From Acidimicrobiales bacterium (lineage in GTDB: Bacteria; Actinomycetota; Acidimicrobiia; Acidimicrobiales; Aldehydirespiratoraceae), in assembly GCA_029246685.1 (NCBI GenBank), contig JAQWMR010000016.1:496001-560000 (forward strand): a stretch of 64,000 nucleotides of DNA, in the 5' to 3' direction. A program made the translations under genes and the position numbers. Of this stretch, positions 34,882-43,684 are shown in pieces (positions within the stretch are counted from its first letter, which is position 1; the number at the start of each line of letters is the position of its first letter). The notes below the pieces were generated by a model. It saw only the letters and a program-made list of their open reading frames with translations, searched no databases and was not told the origin of the DNA.

Positions 34882-36384
34882 ATGACCTGGTGGATATGGG
34901 CCCTTCTTGTGGTCGGCGCCGCTCTCGCGCTTTTGGCGCTCTACGACGTCACGCAAAAGAAGCATGCGATCCTGCGCAACTTCCCGGTAGTCGGCCATCT
35001 TCGCTACGCTCTCGAGAAGGTCGGCCCCGAGCTTCGGCAGTACATCGTCACCGACAACGACGAGGAGCGCCCGTTCAGCCGGGACCAGCGACGCTGGGTC
35101 TACTCGTCGGCCAAGGGCGAGAACTCCTACTTCGGGTTCGGCACCGATAACCGGACCGACATCGTCGGCTACCCGATCTTTAAGCACAGCGCATTTCCGA
35201 TCGTGGCCGAGAAGGACGACAACAGCACGCTCCCGGCCGCAAAGGTCGTCGGCGCTCGGACGGGTCGACCGGGGGCGTTCCGGCCGGCGTCGATCGTCAA
35301 TATCTCGGCGATGAGCTTCGGGTCCCTCAGCGGCCCCGCGATCCAGGCGCTCAACCGGGGTGCCGTGTTGGCCGGTTGTCTCCACAACACCGGCGAGGGC
35401 GGGATCAGCGACCACCATCGCCTGGGCGGCGACCTTGTGTTCCAGATCGGGACCGGCCTCTTCGGGGCCCGCGATGCCGACGGGCAGTTCTCGATGGACG
35501 TCCTGCTGGAATCGATCGCTGACACCCCGGTGCGGTCGATCGAGCTCAAACTCAGCCAGGGCGCCAAGCCGGGCCTCGGCGGGGTGCTTCCTGCCGAGAA
35601 GGTGACAAAGGAGATCGCTGCTGCCCGGGGCGTGCCCGTCGGAGTAACCGTGCGCAGCCCGAGCCGCCATGCCTCGTTCGATGACGTGCCCGGGTTGGTC
35701 GCCTTCGTCGAGTCGATCGCTGAAGCTACGGGTCTGCCCGTCGGCATCAAGTCAGCCGTGGGTGATGCCGGGTTCTGGCTCGAATTGGCGAGCGAAATGG
35801 CAACCGACGGGCGGGGTCCGGACTTCATCACCGTCGACGGTGGAGAGGGTGGCACTGGCGCGGCGCCCCTCGTCTTCTCCGATCACGTCGCGCTGCCCTT
35901 CCGCGACGCGTTCCCGGTGGTGTTCAACGCGTTCGCCGAGCGCGACATACACCACGACGTCGTGTTCGTCGGCGCCGGCAAGCTCGGCTTCGTTCCGGAC
36001 GCGGCGATCGCGCTCGCCATGGGCGTTGATGTCGTCGCAGTCGGGCGGGAGGCGATGCTCGCGGTCGGGTGCATCCAGGCGCAGAAGTGCCATACCGGCC
36101 ACTGTCCCACCGGCGTGGCCACGCAGACGCGGCGATTGACGCGGGGCCTCGACCCCACCGACAAGGCCGAGCGAGTCGCCAGCTACATCCGCGCCCTCCG
36201 CCACGATCTGCTCTCGCTCTCGCACGCGATCGGGGTCGTCCATCCGAGCCTCGTGCGGCTCGATCAGATCGCGCTGCGGACCTCCGACGGCCGGATGGCT
36301 GATGCCACGACCGCGTTGCCCGCGGATCCTCGGTGGTTCACCGACGAGCGCCGCGACCGGTTGGCCGCCGCCCTCGCAGGCTGA
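34882..36384 (+). CDS. FMN-binding glutamate synthase-like protein (GltB domain), membrane-anchored
   Basis: A 500-residue protein from ATG 34882. An N-terminal transmembrane helix (WWIWALLVVGAALALLALYDV) precedes a glutamate-synthase-type FMN/Fe-S barrel (ISAMSFGSLSGPAIQALNRGA, NTGEGGISDHH, ELKLSQGAKPGLGG, ITVDGGEGGTGAAP). The Cys cluster CIQAQKCHTGHCPTGVATQ binds an Fe-S centre in the family. Stand-alone GltB-domain proteins of this size are common, and their electron donor and substrate are uncertain. Confidence 0.88.
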   Translation: MTWWIWALLVVGAALALLALYDVTQKKHAILRNFPVVGHLRYALEKVGPELRQYIVTDNDEERPFSRDQRRWVYSSAKGENSYFGFGTDNRTDIVGYPIFKHSAFPIVAEKDDNSTLPAAKVVGARTGRPGAFRPASIVNISAMSFGSLSGPAIQALNRGAVLAGCLHNTGEGGISDHHRLGGDLVFQIGTGLFGARDADGQFSMDVLLESIADTPVRSIELKLSQGAKPGLGGVLPAEKVTKEIAAARGVPVGVTVRSPSRHASFDDVPGLVAFVESIAEATGLPVGIKSAVGDAGFWLELASEMATDGRGPDFITVDGGEGGTGAAPLVFSDHVALPFRDAFPVVFNAFAERDIHHDVVFVGAGKLGFVPDAAIALAMGVDVVAVGREAMLAVGCIQAQKCHTGHCPTGVATQTRRLTRGLDPTDKAERVASYIRALRHDLLSLSHAIGVVHPSLVRLDQIALRTSDGRMADATTALPADPRWFTDERRDRLAAALAG

Positions 36385-36387
36385 CGT

Positions 36388-37014
36388 TCAGCTCCAGTTG
36401 CCCGGGTCGGCAGGATCGCCGCCGGACTCGATGTTGGGGAACTCTGGATCCGGGGTGACGAAGTCGTCGGCCGACGGCCAGATGCCGGCCTCAGCCGCGG
36501 TACTCGCCCGTTGGTGGCCACCCTCGCCCCATTGGACATAGGCGAGAATCGCTTCGGCGTCGGCGAACGCCTGGCCGGTGTAGAGCGCCGCCTCACCGCT
36601 CGCACGATCGAGCCCGCCCCATCGCTGGGCCGCGACATCGGTGGACGCGCCCGCGGCGAGCACGCCGCCGTCGACGATGCCGCCGAGATCGAGATAGTTC
36701 GGCCACTGACAGAGGAAGATCCCATTGAGGTCGACGTCCTCGTCACCGTTGTTCACGATCGTGACCGAACCGGTGTCACCGAATGCCACCGACGAGATCT
36801 GCAAGTCGACCAGGGCAACGCCCTCGTCCGGGATCGGCTGGGTGGTCCCGGGGATCGTGGTCGTGGTGGTCGTGACCTCGTCGTCGGGCAATGGCTCGAC
36901 GTCATCGGACGAACTGTCGTCCGAACAGGACGCGGCGACAATGGCGAGGACTGCCAGCAGCGCGAACAGACGGCGAAGACGGGGGGTCAACGAGAACCTT
37001 GTTGACGAATACAT
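36388..37014 (-). CDS. Predicted lipoprotein with lamin-tail-like domain
   Basis: A 208-residue protein. ATG 37014 follows GGAGG by 8 bases. The signal peptide (RRLFALLAVLAIVAASC) has a lipobox with the modified Cys, followed by a Ser/Asp-rich and Thr-rich spacer. The core (SVTIVNNGDEDVDLNGIFLCQWPNYLDLGG) looks like a lamin-tail/Ig-type sandwich. The role is unknown and probably on the cell surface. Confidence 0.7.
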   Translation of the reverse strand: MYSSTRFSLTPRLRRLFALLAVLAIVAASCSDDSSSDDVEPLPDDEVTTTTTTIPGTTQPIPDEGVALVDLQISSVAFGDTGSVTIVNNGDEDVDLNGIFLCQWPNYLDLGGIVDGGVLAAGASTDVAAQRWGGLDRASGEAALYTGQAFADAEAILAYVQWGEGGHQRASTAAEAGIWPSADDFVTPDPEFPNIESGGDPADPGNWS

Positions 37015-37089
37015 TGAATGCCTCCAGGCGGGGGGAACTGTCTCAACGGTAGTCGGGGGATCGAACGTCGATTGGCCACCGCACGCGAC

Positions 37090-37119
37090 CTCGGGCCCCT
37101 CCGATAGGAGAGGCCCGAG
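37090..37119. other. Hairpin in the 284-base gap 37015-37298
   Basis: CTCGGGCC (37090-37097) pairs with GGCCCGAG (37112-37119), extended by TCC/GGA around a GATA loop with one mismatch. There is no T-tract on either strand, so it may be an RNA structure or Rho-type element rather than an intrinsic terminator. The rest of the gap holds nothing I can assign, apart from a partial copy of the lipoprotein start at about 37184-37203. Confidence 0.4.
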
Positions 37120-37298
37120 TCACGAGGGTCCGATGGGAGCCGCCGCGCTCCTCACCGGAATTCTCAGACCGCCGCCCAAGAACTGTTTTGTTGATGGATT
37201 CATTGTGTCGGGATCGAACACAACTCACCGTCAGCCTGCGGACACCCAGTGCGTCAGCTGCCGGACACAGCGGCCACATTGCCGTCCAAGACCGAGAA

Positions 37299-38918
37299 TC
37301 AGGACCAGAACACGCCGTACGGCGGCAGCGCGAGGACGGGATAGATCGGCCGGTCCGTGACCGCAAAGCGCCAGCCATCGCCGATCTCCACCTGAACCGG
37401 CGTGTCGCGAAGGTTGACGACCACGAGTGACCGCTCGTCCTCCGAGGCGCGCTCGATGGCGACGACTCCCTCCGGGGCCTCGAGCACCTGCTGCATCGAC
37501 GCCGGATCGAACGCCGTAGTGCGGCGCCGGGATTCCAGCAGCGCGCCGATCGTCGAACCGGCCGAACTCCCCGCAACCTCGCCCAGGAAGTGGACCGGCG
37601 ACGCATAGCGCCCTCGGTTCAGGTCACGCCCGCTGCCCGACGCCGACGCCCGCCCAACATCGTTCACCGCCATGGTGAGCGAGTGCGCGTAGAGCAGCGG
37701 CACGCCGACGAGCGCAAGCATCACGGCGTGCGAAGCGGCATGGCGGGCCTGCGCCATCTGCTCGTCGACACCGGCCCCACAGAGCGAGAACCACGTGGCG
37801 GCGAGCTCGTAAGGCTCCGCTCCGTCCGCCGTCGACGCCTCGTTGACCACGCCCCCGACAGAACGGCAGCGCTGCGCGAGCTCGTCGATCTGCGCGTCGC
37901 TCAGCCAGCCGCGGGCGGGACGGACGCCGACGCCGTCGTGGCTGGCGAGGAAGTTGAGAAAGGTCCCGTTCTCGGGCGGATCGACGGACCGCAGCCAGGA
38001 AACGATCGGCCTCGTGTCACCGGTCTGCACGGCGTGGAGCATCAAGGGCGCCAGTGGGAACTGGTACACAGCGTCGGCCTCGCGGGCGGCGGCCGTCCCG
38101 AAGTAGGCGACGTTGTCCACGTGGGGAACGTTCGTCTCCGTGATCAAGACGATGCCCGGATCGATGTCGTCCAGCACGCTGCGCAAAATCGCGACGAGCG
38201 AATGCGTCTCCGGCTCGTGAATGGACGCCCGACCCGGCTCCTTCCAGAGATAGGCCACCGCATCCAGCCGGATGGCGTGGGCGCCATGCTCGACGTACTT
38301 GAGAAGCGCCCGCACGACATCGAGCAGCACGGCGGGAGTGCGGTAGTCCAGATCGACTTGGTCCGGTCCGAAGGTCGCCCACACATCCACTGCGTCGCCG
38401 CCTCGCCGCAGCCCAACCGTAGGTGCCCCCGGACGGGGCCGCACGACCGCGCCGAGGTCGGCGTCGCCGGGAACGGCTCGGAAGTAGCCATCGCGGTTCG
38501 GATCGCCGGAAAGCCACTCCCCGAACCACGTTCCCTGAGCCGAGACATGGTTGATCACCGCGTCGGCCATGAGCCTGTGGCGGGTCGCGAGCGCTGTCAC
38601 GTCCTCCCAGGACCCGAACGCCGGATCGACCACGTCGTAGTCCTGGACCGCGAACCCACCGTCGCTGGACGACGGATGAAACGGCAGGACGTGGACGCCG
38701 TTGATCCCCGGGGAAAGTGCATCAACCACCTCACCGACAGAGCCGAGACCGTCGGGTCCGAACTGGTCCGGATACGCGATCAGCCAGGCGTCGGCCTCGG
38801 TCAACCGGCTCGACGGTGCGGCGCGGCGGTTCGCGACAACCAGCGCATCGATCTCGTCCGCCAGGCTGTCCGCCGCGTCGCCGTACAGCCGACGCAGAAG
38901 ATCGCGACGGTCGGTCAG
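37299..38918 (-). CDS. GH13 (sucrose phosphorylase / glucosylglycerate phosphorylase-like) enzyme
   Basis: A GH13 enzyme of the GH13_18 type that would phosphorolyse a glucoside. Catalytic regions: DAVINHVSAQGTWF, GAHAIRLDAVAYLWK (nucleophile Asp), LITETNVPHVDNVAYFG (acid/base Glu) and FLASHDGVGVRP. The ETNVPH form is more typical of glucosylglycerate or related phosphorylases than of classic sucrose phosphorylase. Family N-terminal sequence (LTDRRDLLRRLYGDAADSL) extends upstream of the first standard start (TTG 38804) to a CTG at 38918. That CTG overlaps the stop of the preceding gene as CTGA, so CTG initiation is proposed. Confidence 0.85.
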   Translation of the reverse strand: MTDRRDLLRRLYGDAADSLADEIDALVVANRRAAPSSRLTEADAWLIAYPDQFGPDGLGSVGEVVDALSPGINGVHVLPFHPSSSDGGFAVQDYDVVDPAFGSWEDVTALATRHRLMADAVINHVSAQGTWFGEWLSGDPNRDGYFRAVPGDADLGAVVRPRPGAPTVGLRRGGDAVDVWATFGPDQVDLDYRTPAVLLDVVRALLKYVEHGAHAIRLDAVAYLWKEPGRASIHEPETHSLVAILRSVLDDIDPGIVLITETNVPHVDNVAYFGTAAAREADAVYQFPLAPLMLHAVQTGDTRPIVSWLRSVDPPENGTFLNFLASHDGVGVRPARGWLSDAQIDELAQRCRSVGGVVNEASTADGAEPYELAATWFSLCGAGVDEQMAQARHAASHAVMLALVGVPLLYAHSLTMAVNDVGRASASGSGRDLNRGRYASPVHFLGEVAGSSAGSTIGALLESRRRTTAFDPASMQQVLEAPEGVVAIERASEDERSLVVVNLRDTPVQVEIGDGWRFAVTDRPIYPVLALPPYGVFWS

Positions 38919-41893
38919 CTGTCGACCTCGCCCGGATCGACCGGCTCCGGCGTCGCATCGAGCTCCTGATAGATCTCGAAGAGCTCCATCATCCGCTCCT
39001 GCGCTTCGCCGAACGCCGCCCAGTCAGGCGGATCCTCGGCAAGAGCGGCGGAGCTCGCATCGAACTCGGAGGATAATTCCGCGAGCACCTCGTCGATGGT
39101 GGCCGGCTCGTCGATGGTGGCCGGCTCGTCGTCGTTGTCCGGCGGTTGCTGATCGCCGTTGTTGACCGGCGGTGTGGGCGCGTCGTCCCCAGCCGGCACG
39201 GCGAGAATGTCGCTGAACTCCTCGCCGGGGAACAACGCCTCGAGCGCGAGTTCGAACGTGTTGCCGAGTGCGAGCTGCTCGCCCTCGCCGACGGAGACGA
39301 TGACGCTCTCGAGGGTGGGCACGCTCGTGCCCTCGGCCGCGACGTAGAGCGAGCGAACCCACAGGATCGAGTTGTCGATCGGCAAGAGGATGAGGTCGCT
39401 GAAGACCACCTCGGAGCCGTTCGTGTTCAACAGCGTCAACTTGGAGGCGATGTCCTGATCTTGCGCGATGCCGGTGGCGACGAGGACGGGGCCGGGGGCC
39501 TGCAACGTGTTGAGCGTGTAGCTGACCATGCGGCTCGTGCCGTCAGGGCGCGCTTCCGCCACCATGAACGCCTGCAGCTCCCGACGATTGTCGTTCTGCT
39601 CGTCGATCGGGACGAAGGAACGCAGCGTCACATAGGACGCCTCGTCCTCGCCGGGGAGGTTGAGCAGCGTGTAGTACGGGTTGACCCGCTGCTCGCGGGT
39701 GGTCTCCACACCGAACTCGTCGACGGATGTCTCCGACGTGCCGCCGGCGACGACCGTGCGGCCCGGATCCTGCGCAACGGCCCAGGCCTCGGTGCCGATG
39801 ATGAAGGCCTCGGGGGCCTCCACCTGGTAGCGGGCGTACATGCTGGTCTGCACCCGGAACAGGTCCTGCGGGTAGCGCAGATGATCCCGCAGTGTCGCCG
39901 GCATCTCCTCGAAGTCGGTGAAGAGCTCGGGGAAGGCGCCGCGCCAGGCATCGATGATCGGATCGTCGACCGGCATGACGTAGAAGGTCACCGTGCCGTC
40001 GTAGCTGTCCACGACCGCCTTCACGGAGTTGCGGACGTAGTTGAAGCTGCCGCCCGAGAGGCCGCCCTCGTCCAGTCGGCCGTTCTCGCTGCGCTGGCTG
40101 TAGGGGAAGCGGTCCGTGGTCGTGTAGGCATCGATCACATAGACCATGCGGCCATCGACGACCACCGGATAGGCATCGGCGTCGAATTTGAGGAACGGCG
40201 CCAAGGCGGCGACGCGATTCTGCACGTCGCGGTTGTAGATCACCTTCGTGTCGCCGTCGACGAAGCTCGAGATCAACGGATCGATCTCGCTGAAACGCAA
40301 CGCGAATGCGGCTTTGCGCAGGAACGAGCCCATCTCGACGCCACCGGTGCCGGTGTAGGTGAACGGCTCTTCCTGATTCGTCTCGCTGTCGACGTAGTCG
40401 ATCTCGGTGACGTTGGTGTTGACGAGGGCGTAGCCGCCGAGATCCTCACCGTGGTAGATCTGCGGCTGGTCGAGCACCGTCTCGACGGAGTCGTCGACCG
40501 AGACCGGAAGCCCCGAGACCACGAAGTCCGGGCTGCCCTCAAGTGTCGTGGTGTTGGCCGTCGCCATCGCGAGGCCGTATCCGTGGGTGAGGCGCACGTG
40601 CTGGCGCTCCCAGCTGAGCCCGCCCTCGAGCTCCAGCTCGCGCGCACCGAGGATCACTTGCCGCAGTTCGCCGTCGATCACGTAGCGATCCGTGTCGAGG
40701 GAGTCGGGGTCGAACCGGTAGAAGTTGCGCTCGGTCTGCTCGCGTTCGAACGTGGGCTGGACGGCAACCGGGTCGAGCAATCGAGCGTTGCGGATCGTGT
40801 CGGCGTTGCTACGGACCTGGTCCGCGGTGAGCTCGTTCTCGTACGCGAACTCCTGATCGTCCACGCCATCCAGGCCGAACGCGATCCGCGTCATCCTGAT
40901 GTTGTGTTCGACGAACTCGGCTTCTCGCGCTGTCTCGTTCGGCGCCACCTGGAAGCGCTGCACGAATGCCGGGTAGATGCCGCCGACCACGATCGCAGTG
41001 AACGCCCAGAGCCCGACGGCGAGCACCGGCATCGTCCACCCGCGTAGACGCAGGTTGATCACGAGCAGCACAACGGCGGCAAGCGAGATCGCGAACAGGA
41101 GATTCAGTGCCGGCAGCTGCGCGTTGATGTCGGTGTAGAGCGCACCGTCGACCACACCGCGATCCGAGATGGTGAGCGCGTAGCGATCGAGCCAGTAGTC
41201 CGCGGCCTTGATGAGGGCCAGCACCGCCAGGATTGCAGAGAGGTGGACCTTGACGGTCGGCGTTGCCCGGCTGCCCGACACCGCCGTGATGCGGATGGAG
41301 CCGTTCAGGTAGTGGCTGATCGCCGTGATGATGAAGATGATGACGAAGGCGGCGAACGCCCACCCGACGACGAAGCTCAGGAACGGCAGCTGGAAGACAT
41401 AGAAGCCGACGTCCACGCCGAAGTGAGGATCCTCGAGCCCGAAGTCCTGACGGTTCGTGAAGAGCAGCCACTCTTCCCAGTGCGATGGCACCCCTGCTGC
41501 TGCGACGAGAGCGAAGAGCAGAGCGACGCCCGTGCGGACGAGGCCCTTCCGGCCCGCGACGACGTCGTGGTATCGAGCGAGGAGCTCTTCTTCCGGCCCT
41601 GCCGGGCGGAATGTTGGGGCAGCCCGATCCGTCAGGAACAGATTGAGCCACATGAAGACGAAGAAGAGGCCGCCGAAGATCAGGGTGAGCGCAACCTTCG
41701 CACCGAGGATGCGGCGCCACACCGATGCCCGGTCGAGCGCGTCGAACCAAAGGTAGTCGGTGTAGAAGCCGGCGGTGCCCTGCAGCGACGCCGCGAGGAA
41801 GATCAGAACGACGACGGCGATGACCGCGATGACGCGACCACGCCCGCCCAGTCGGCCCCCATCAGAGCCGGGAAGATCATCAGTAGCGCGCAT
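38915..41893 (-). CDS. UPF0182 family membrane protein
   Basis: A 992-residue actinobacterial membrane protein of unknown function. Seven N-terminal helices (from VIAVIAVVVLIFLAASLQ to INLRLRGWTMPVLAVGLWAFTAIVVGG) are followed by a large extracytoplasmic region (FDPDSLDTDRYVIDGELRQVILGARELE, VTFYVMPVDDPIIDAWRGAFPELF). The acidic C-terminal tail carries a short repeat (DEPATIDEPATIDE, from an 18-base tandem duplication near 39105-39140). It is widely conserved in the phylum and cotranscribed with the GH13 gene downstream. Confidence 0.93.
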   Translation of the reverse strand: MRATDDLPGSDGGRLGGRGRVIAVIAVVVLIFLAASLQGTAGFYTDYLWFDALDRASVWRRILGAKVALTLIFGGLFFVFMWLNLFLTDRAAPTFRPAGPEEELLARYHDVVAGRKGLVRTGVALLFALVAAAGVPSHWEEWLLFTNRQDFGLEDPHFGVDVGFYVFQLPFLSFVVGWAFAAFVIIFIITAISHYLNGSIRITAVSGSRATPTVKVHLSAILAVLALIKAADYWLDRYALTISDRGVVDGALYTDINAQLPALNLLFAISLAAVVLLVINLRLRGWTMPVLAVGLWAFTAIVVGGIYPAFVQRFQVAPNETAREAEFVEHNIRMTRIAFGLDGVDDQEFAYENELTADQVRSNADTIRNARLLDPVAVQPTFEREQTERNFYRFDPDSLDTDRYVIDGELRQVILGARELELEGGLSWERQHVRLTHGYGLAMATANTTTLEGSPDFVVSGLPVSVDDSVETVLDQPQIYHGEDLGGYALVNTNVTEIDYVDSETNQEEPFTYTGTGGVEMGSFLRKAAFALRFSEIDPLISSFVDGDTKVIYNRDVQNRVAALAPFLKFDADAYPVVVDGRMVYVIDAYTTTDRFPYSQRSENGRLDEGGLSGGSFNYVRNSVKAVVDSYDGTVTFYVMPVDDPIIDAWRGAFPELFTDFEEMPATLRDHLRYPQDLFRVQTSMYARYQVEAPEAFIIGTEAWAVAQDPGRTVVAGGTSETSVDEFGVETTREQRVNPYYTLLNLPGEDEASYVTLRSFVPIDEQNDNRRELQAFMVAEARPDGTSRMVSYTLNTLQAPGPVLVATGIAQDQDIASKLTLLNTNGSEVVFSDLILLPIDNSILWVRSLYVAAEGTSVPTLESVIVSVGEGEQLALGNTFELALEALFPGEEFSDILAVPAGDDAPTPPVNNGDQQPPDNDDEPATIDEPATIDEVLAELSSEFDASSAALAEDPPDWAAFGEAQERMMELFEIYQELDATPEPVDPGEVDS

Positions 41894-41944
41894 CGGTTAC
41901 AGGATATCGGCCGGTCAGACCGTGGCGGAGTCGAGCGCCGTAAT

Positions 41945-43657
41945 TCAGTCGGCGAACTCGAGCCAACAGGTGCACCCGGGATGCGACGGGGGATGCTTGT
42001 CCCCCGTCGGGAAGGTGCTCCCAGCCTTGACCGCGCCCTCCAGCTCGTTGTCGGCACAGTCCGGACCGCAGGGCCCGTCCGTCGCCACCCGCCACTGGAC
42101 GGAGCCCTTCGTGGCTGCGACGACCACCATCCCGTCGACGGCCACCGCAGCCGCGGCAGCGGCATCGACCAGGCGTCGGTCGCGCGACTCGCGGTAGAGC
42201 GCGCGCACCGTGTCGGAGAGTTCGTCGGCGTCATCGACGTGCTCGGCGACTTCGCGAAGGCGTTGGCGAACGGGCGCGAGCGCGAGCGCGTCGATCTGCC
42301 CGAACGCAGCGGCGAGCCTGGATCGCTTGGATCCGCCCAGCTCGGCGGACAACTCCTTCAGCGCAGGTCGAGCCGCAGCGTCGTATGGCGCGCGGTGCGT
42401 GGCGTCGTCGTCGATCACGATGCTCAACCCGGCGGCGCCGCTGCGGCGAATGCCGTCGAGCAGCGTGCCCTGTTCATCGACAAGCACCTTCTTCATGGCC
42501 TTTGTCGCGGCGTCAGCCGCGCGTTCACGAGCGGCTGCTCGGTCATCGTCGAGGCTGACGGCGTCCGGGGCCGACTCTGGCTCGGGTTCCGGCTCGGGTT
42601 CTGGATCCGGCTCGGGCTCCGTGTCGGCGTCCTCGTCTGACTGCGCGGAGCGCAGCTTCGCGAAGACGTCGTCGACGGCGTTGCCGTCGGGCTCTGGGTC
42701 GTCCTCCGGCTCGGCCTCCGGCTGCGGCTCCGGTGCGTCGTCCTCGGCTTCGACGTCGTACAGCGCGACGTCCTCGTCATCGCTGCTCTCATCGGCCGTG
42801 CTCTCGTCCTCGGCATCGCCCTCCGCGCCCTCATCCAGGACATCGTCGAGGTGGGACAAGGCCTCCACCTCACCCGTGGCGAAGATCTCGTCCACGGATG
42901 CCGGGTCGGAGAGGTCGTCGACGAGTGGGTGACCGACGAGACGGGCGGACTCGATCTCGCGCTCGAGCTCGTCTGCGGTGGGCGTGGGCTCGGAGGTGAC
43001 TCGCATGCCGGCTCGTTCGGCGGCCGAGCGCGCCTCGGGCACGGAGGTGACGAGGTCGTCCACGGCGGTGTCGAGGCTGCCCTGCGCGATGGTGAGCGAC
43101 TCGAGGAGACGATCGCGGCCCGCTCGCAGCTGCTCGACCTGGGCGCGGCCGGTCTGACGCTTGCGAGCCAGGTCCTTCAGCATGCGTTCGCGGACAGCTT
43201 GGGCTTCGGCCACCATGTCGCGGCCTCGAGTGCGGCCGTCTTCGACGATCAGCTCAGCGTCCTTCGTGGCTTGCGCCGCCAGTTCGTCGCGGGCTGCTTG
43301 TGCCTCCGCCCGGGTGGTGTCGGCGGCGGCCAACGCTTCATCACGGACGGCGTCGGCCTCACGCTCTGCTCGCTCGGCCCGTTCTTTTGCGGCCAGGTGG
43401 GCGGCCTCCAGCACCTGCGTGGCTTCGACGCCGAGGGCCTCGGCGACCTGGTGGGCCTCGAGGTGATCGGCCGTCACATCTTTGTATTCGGCGAGTCTCC
43501 CCGTCAGTTCGTCTCGGGCGAGCCGGAGGCGGCGGATCTCCTGGGCCGCTAGCTGGAGCTCAGCTCGGACCGCGGTCGGATCGAACCCGCGTCGTACCAG
43601 GTCGAATGACGCGCCTTCGAGGCTCGCCGGATCGAGGTCGTCAGCAGCGGAATTCAC
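41945..43657 (-). CDS. DivIVA-like coiled-coil protein with phage head-morphogenesis-like C-terminus
   Basis: A 570-residue cytoplasmic protein. Residues 1-60 look like a DivIVA/GpsB lipid-binding start (FDLVRRGFDPTAVRAELQLAAQEIRRL). Residues 60-200 are a long Ala/Glu-rich coiled coil. Residues 270-370 are acidic with Pro-Glu repeats. A helical domain then ends in CGPDCADNELEGAVKAG, then TGDKHPPSHPGCTCWLEF. That Cys/His pattern resembles the zinc-like tail of SPP1 gp7/Mu gpF head-morphogenesis proteins. Role: perhaps polar growth or septum placement; the tail is unexplained. Confidence 0.75.
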   Translation of the reverse strand: MNSAADDLDPASLEGASFDLVRRGFDPTAVRAELQLAAQEIRRLRLARDELTGRLAEYKDVTADHLEAHQVAEALGVEATQVLEAAHLAAKERAERAEREADAVRDEALAAADTTRAEAQAARDELAAQATKDAELIVEDGRTRGRDMVAEAQAVRERMLKDLARKRQTGRAQVEQLRAGRDRLLESLTIAQGSLDTAVDDLVTSVPEARSAAERAGMRVTSEPTPTADELEREIESARLVGHPLVDDLSDPASVDEIFATGEVEALSHLDDVLDEGAEGDAEDESTADESSDDEDVALYDVEAEDDAPEPQPEAEPEDDPEPDGNAVDDVFAKLRSAQSDEDADTEPEPDPEPEPEPEPESAPDAVSLDDDRAAARERAADAATKAMKKVLVDEQGTLLDGIRRSGAAGLSIVIDDDATHRAPYDAAARPALKELSAELGGSKRSRLAAAFGQIDALALAPVRQRLREVAEHVDDADELSDTVRALYRESRDRRLVDAAAAAAVAVDGMVVVAATKGSVQWRVATDGPCGPDCADNELEGAVKAGSTFPTGDKHPPSHPGCTCWLEFAD

Positions 43658-43684
43658 GTCCTGATCGTATGAGCGCAGGCCGGA

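Noticed and set aside
39105..39140. 18-base tandem duplication
   Set aside because: It lies in frame inside the acidic tail of the UPF0182 protein and just repeats a short peptide; no separate function suggested.
39146..41047. A 633-codon open frame antisense to the UPF0182 gene
   Set aside because: The UPF0182 protein on the other strand is unmistakable; the antisense translation is compositionally biased and lacks domains.
42580..42720. Repetitive GGCTCCGGCTC-like DNA
   Set aside because: It simply encodes the Pro-Glu repeats of the DivIVA-like protein; not a CRISPR or satellite array.
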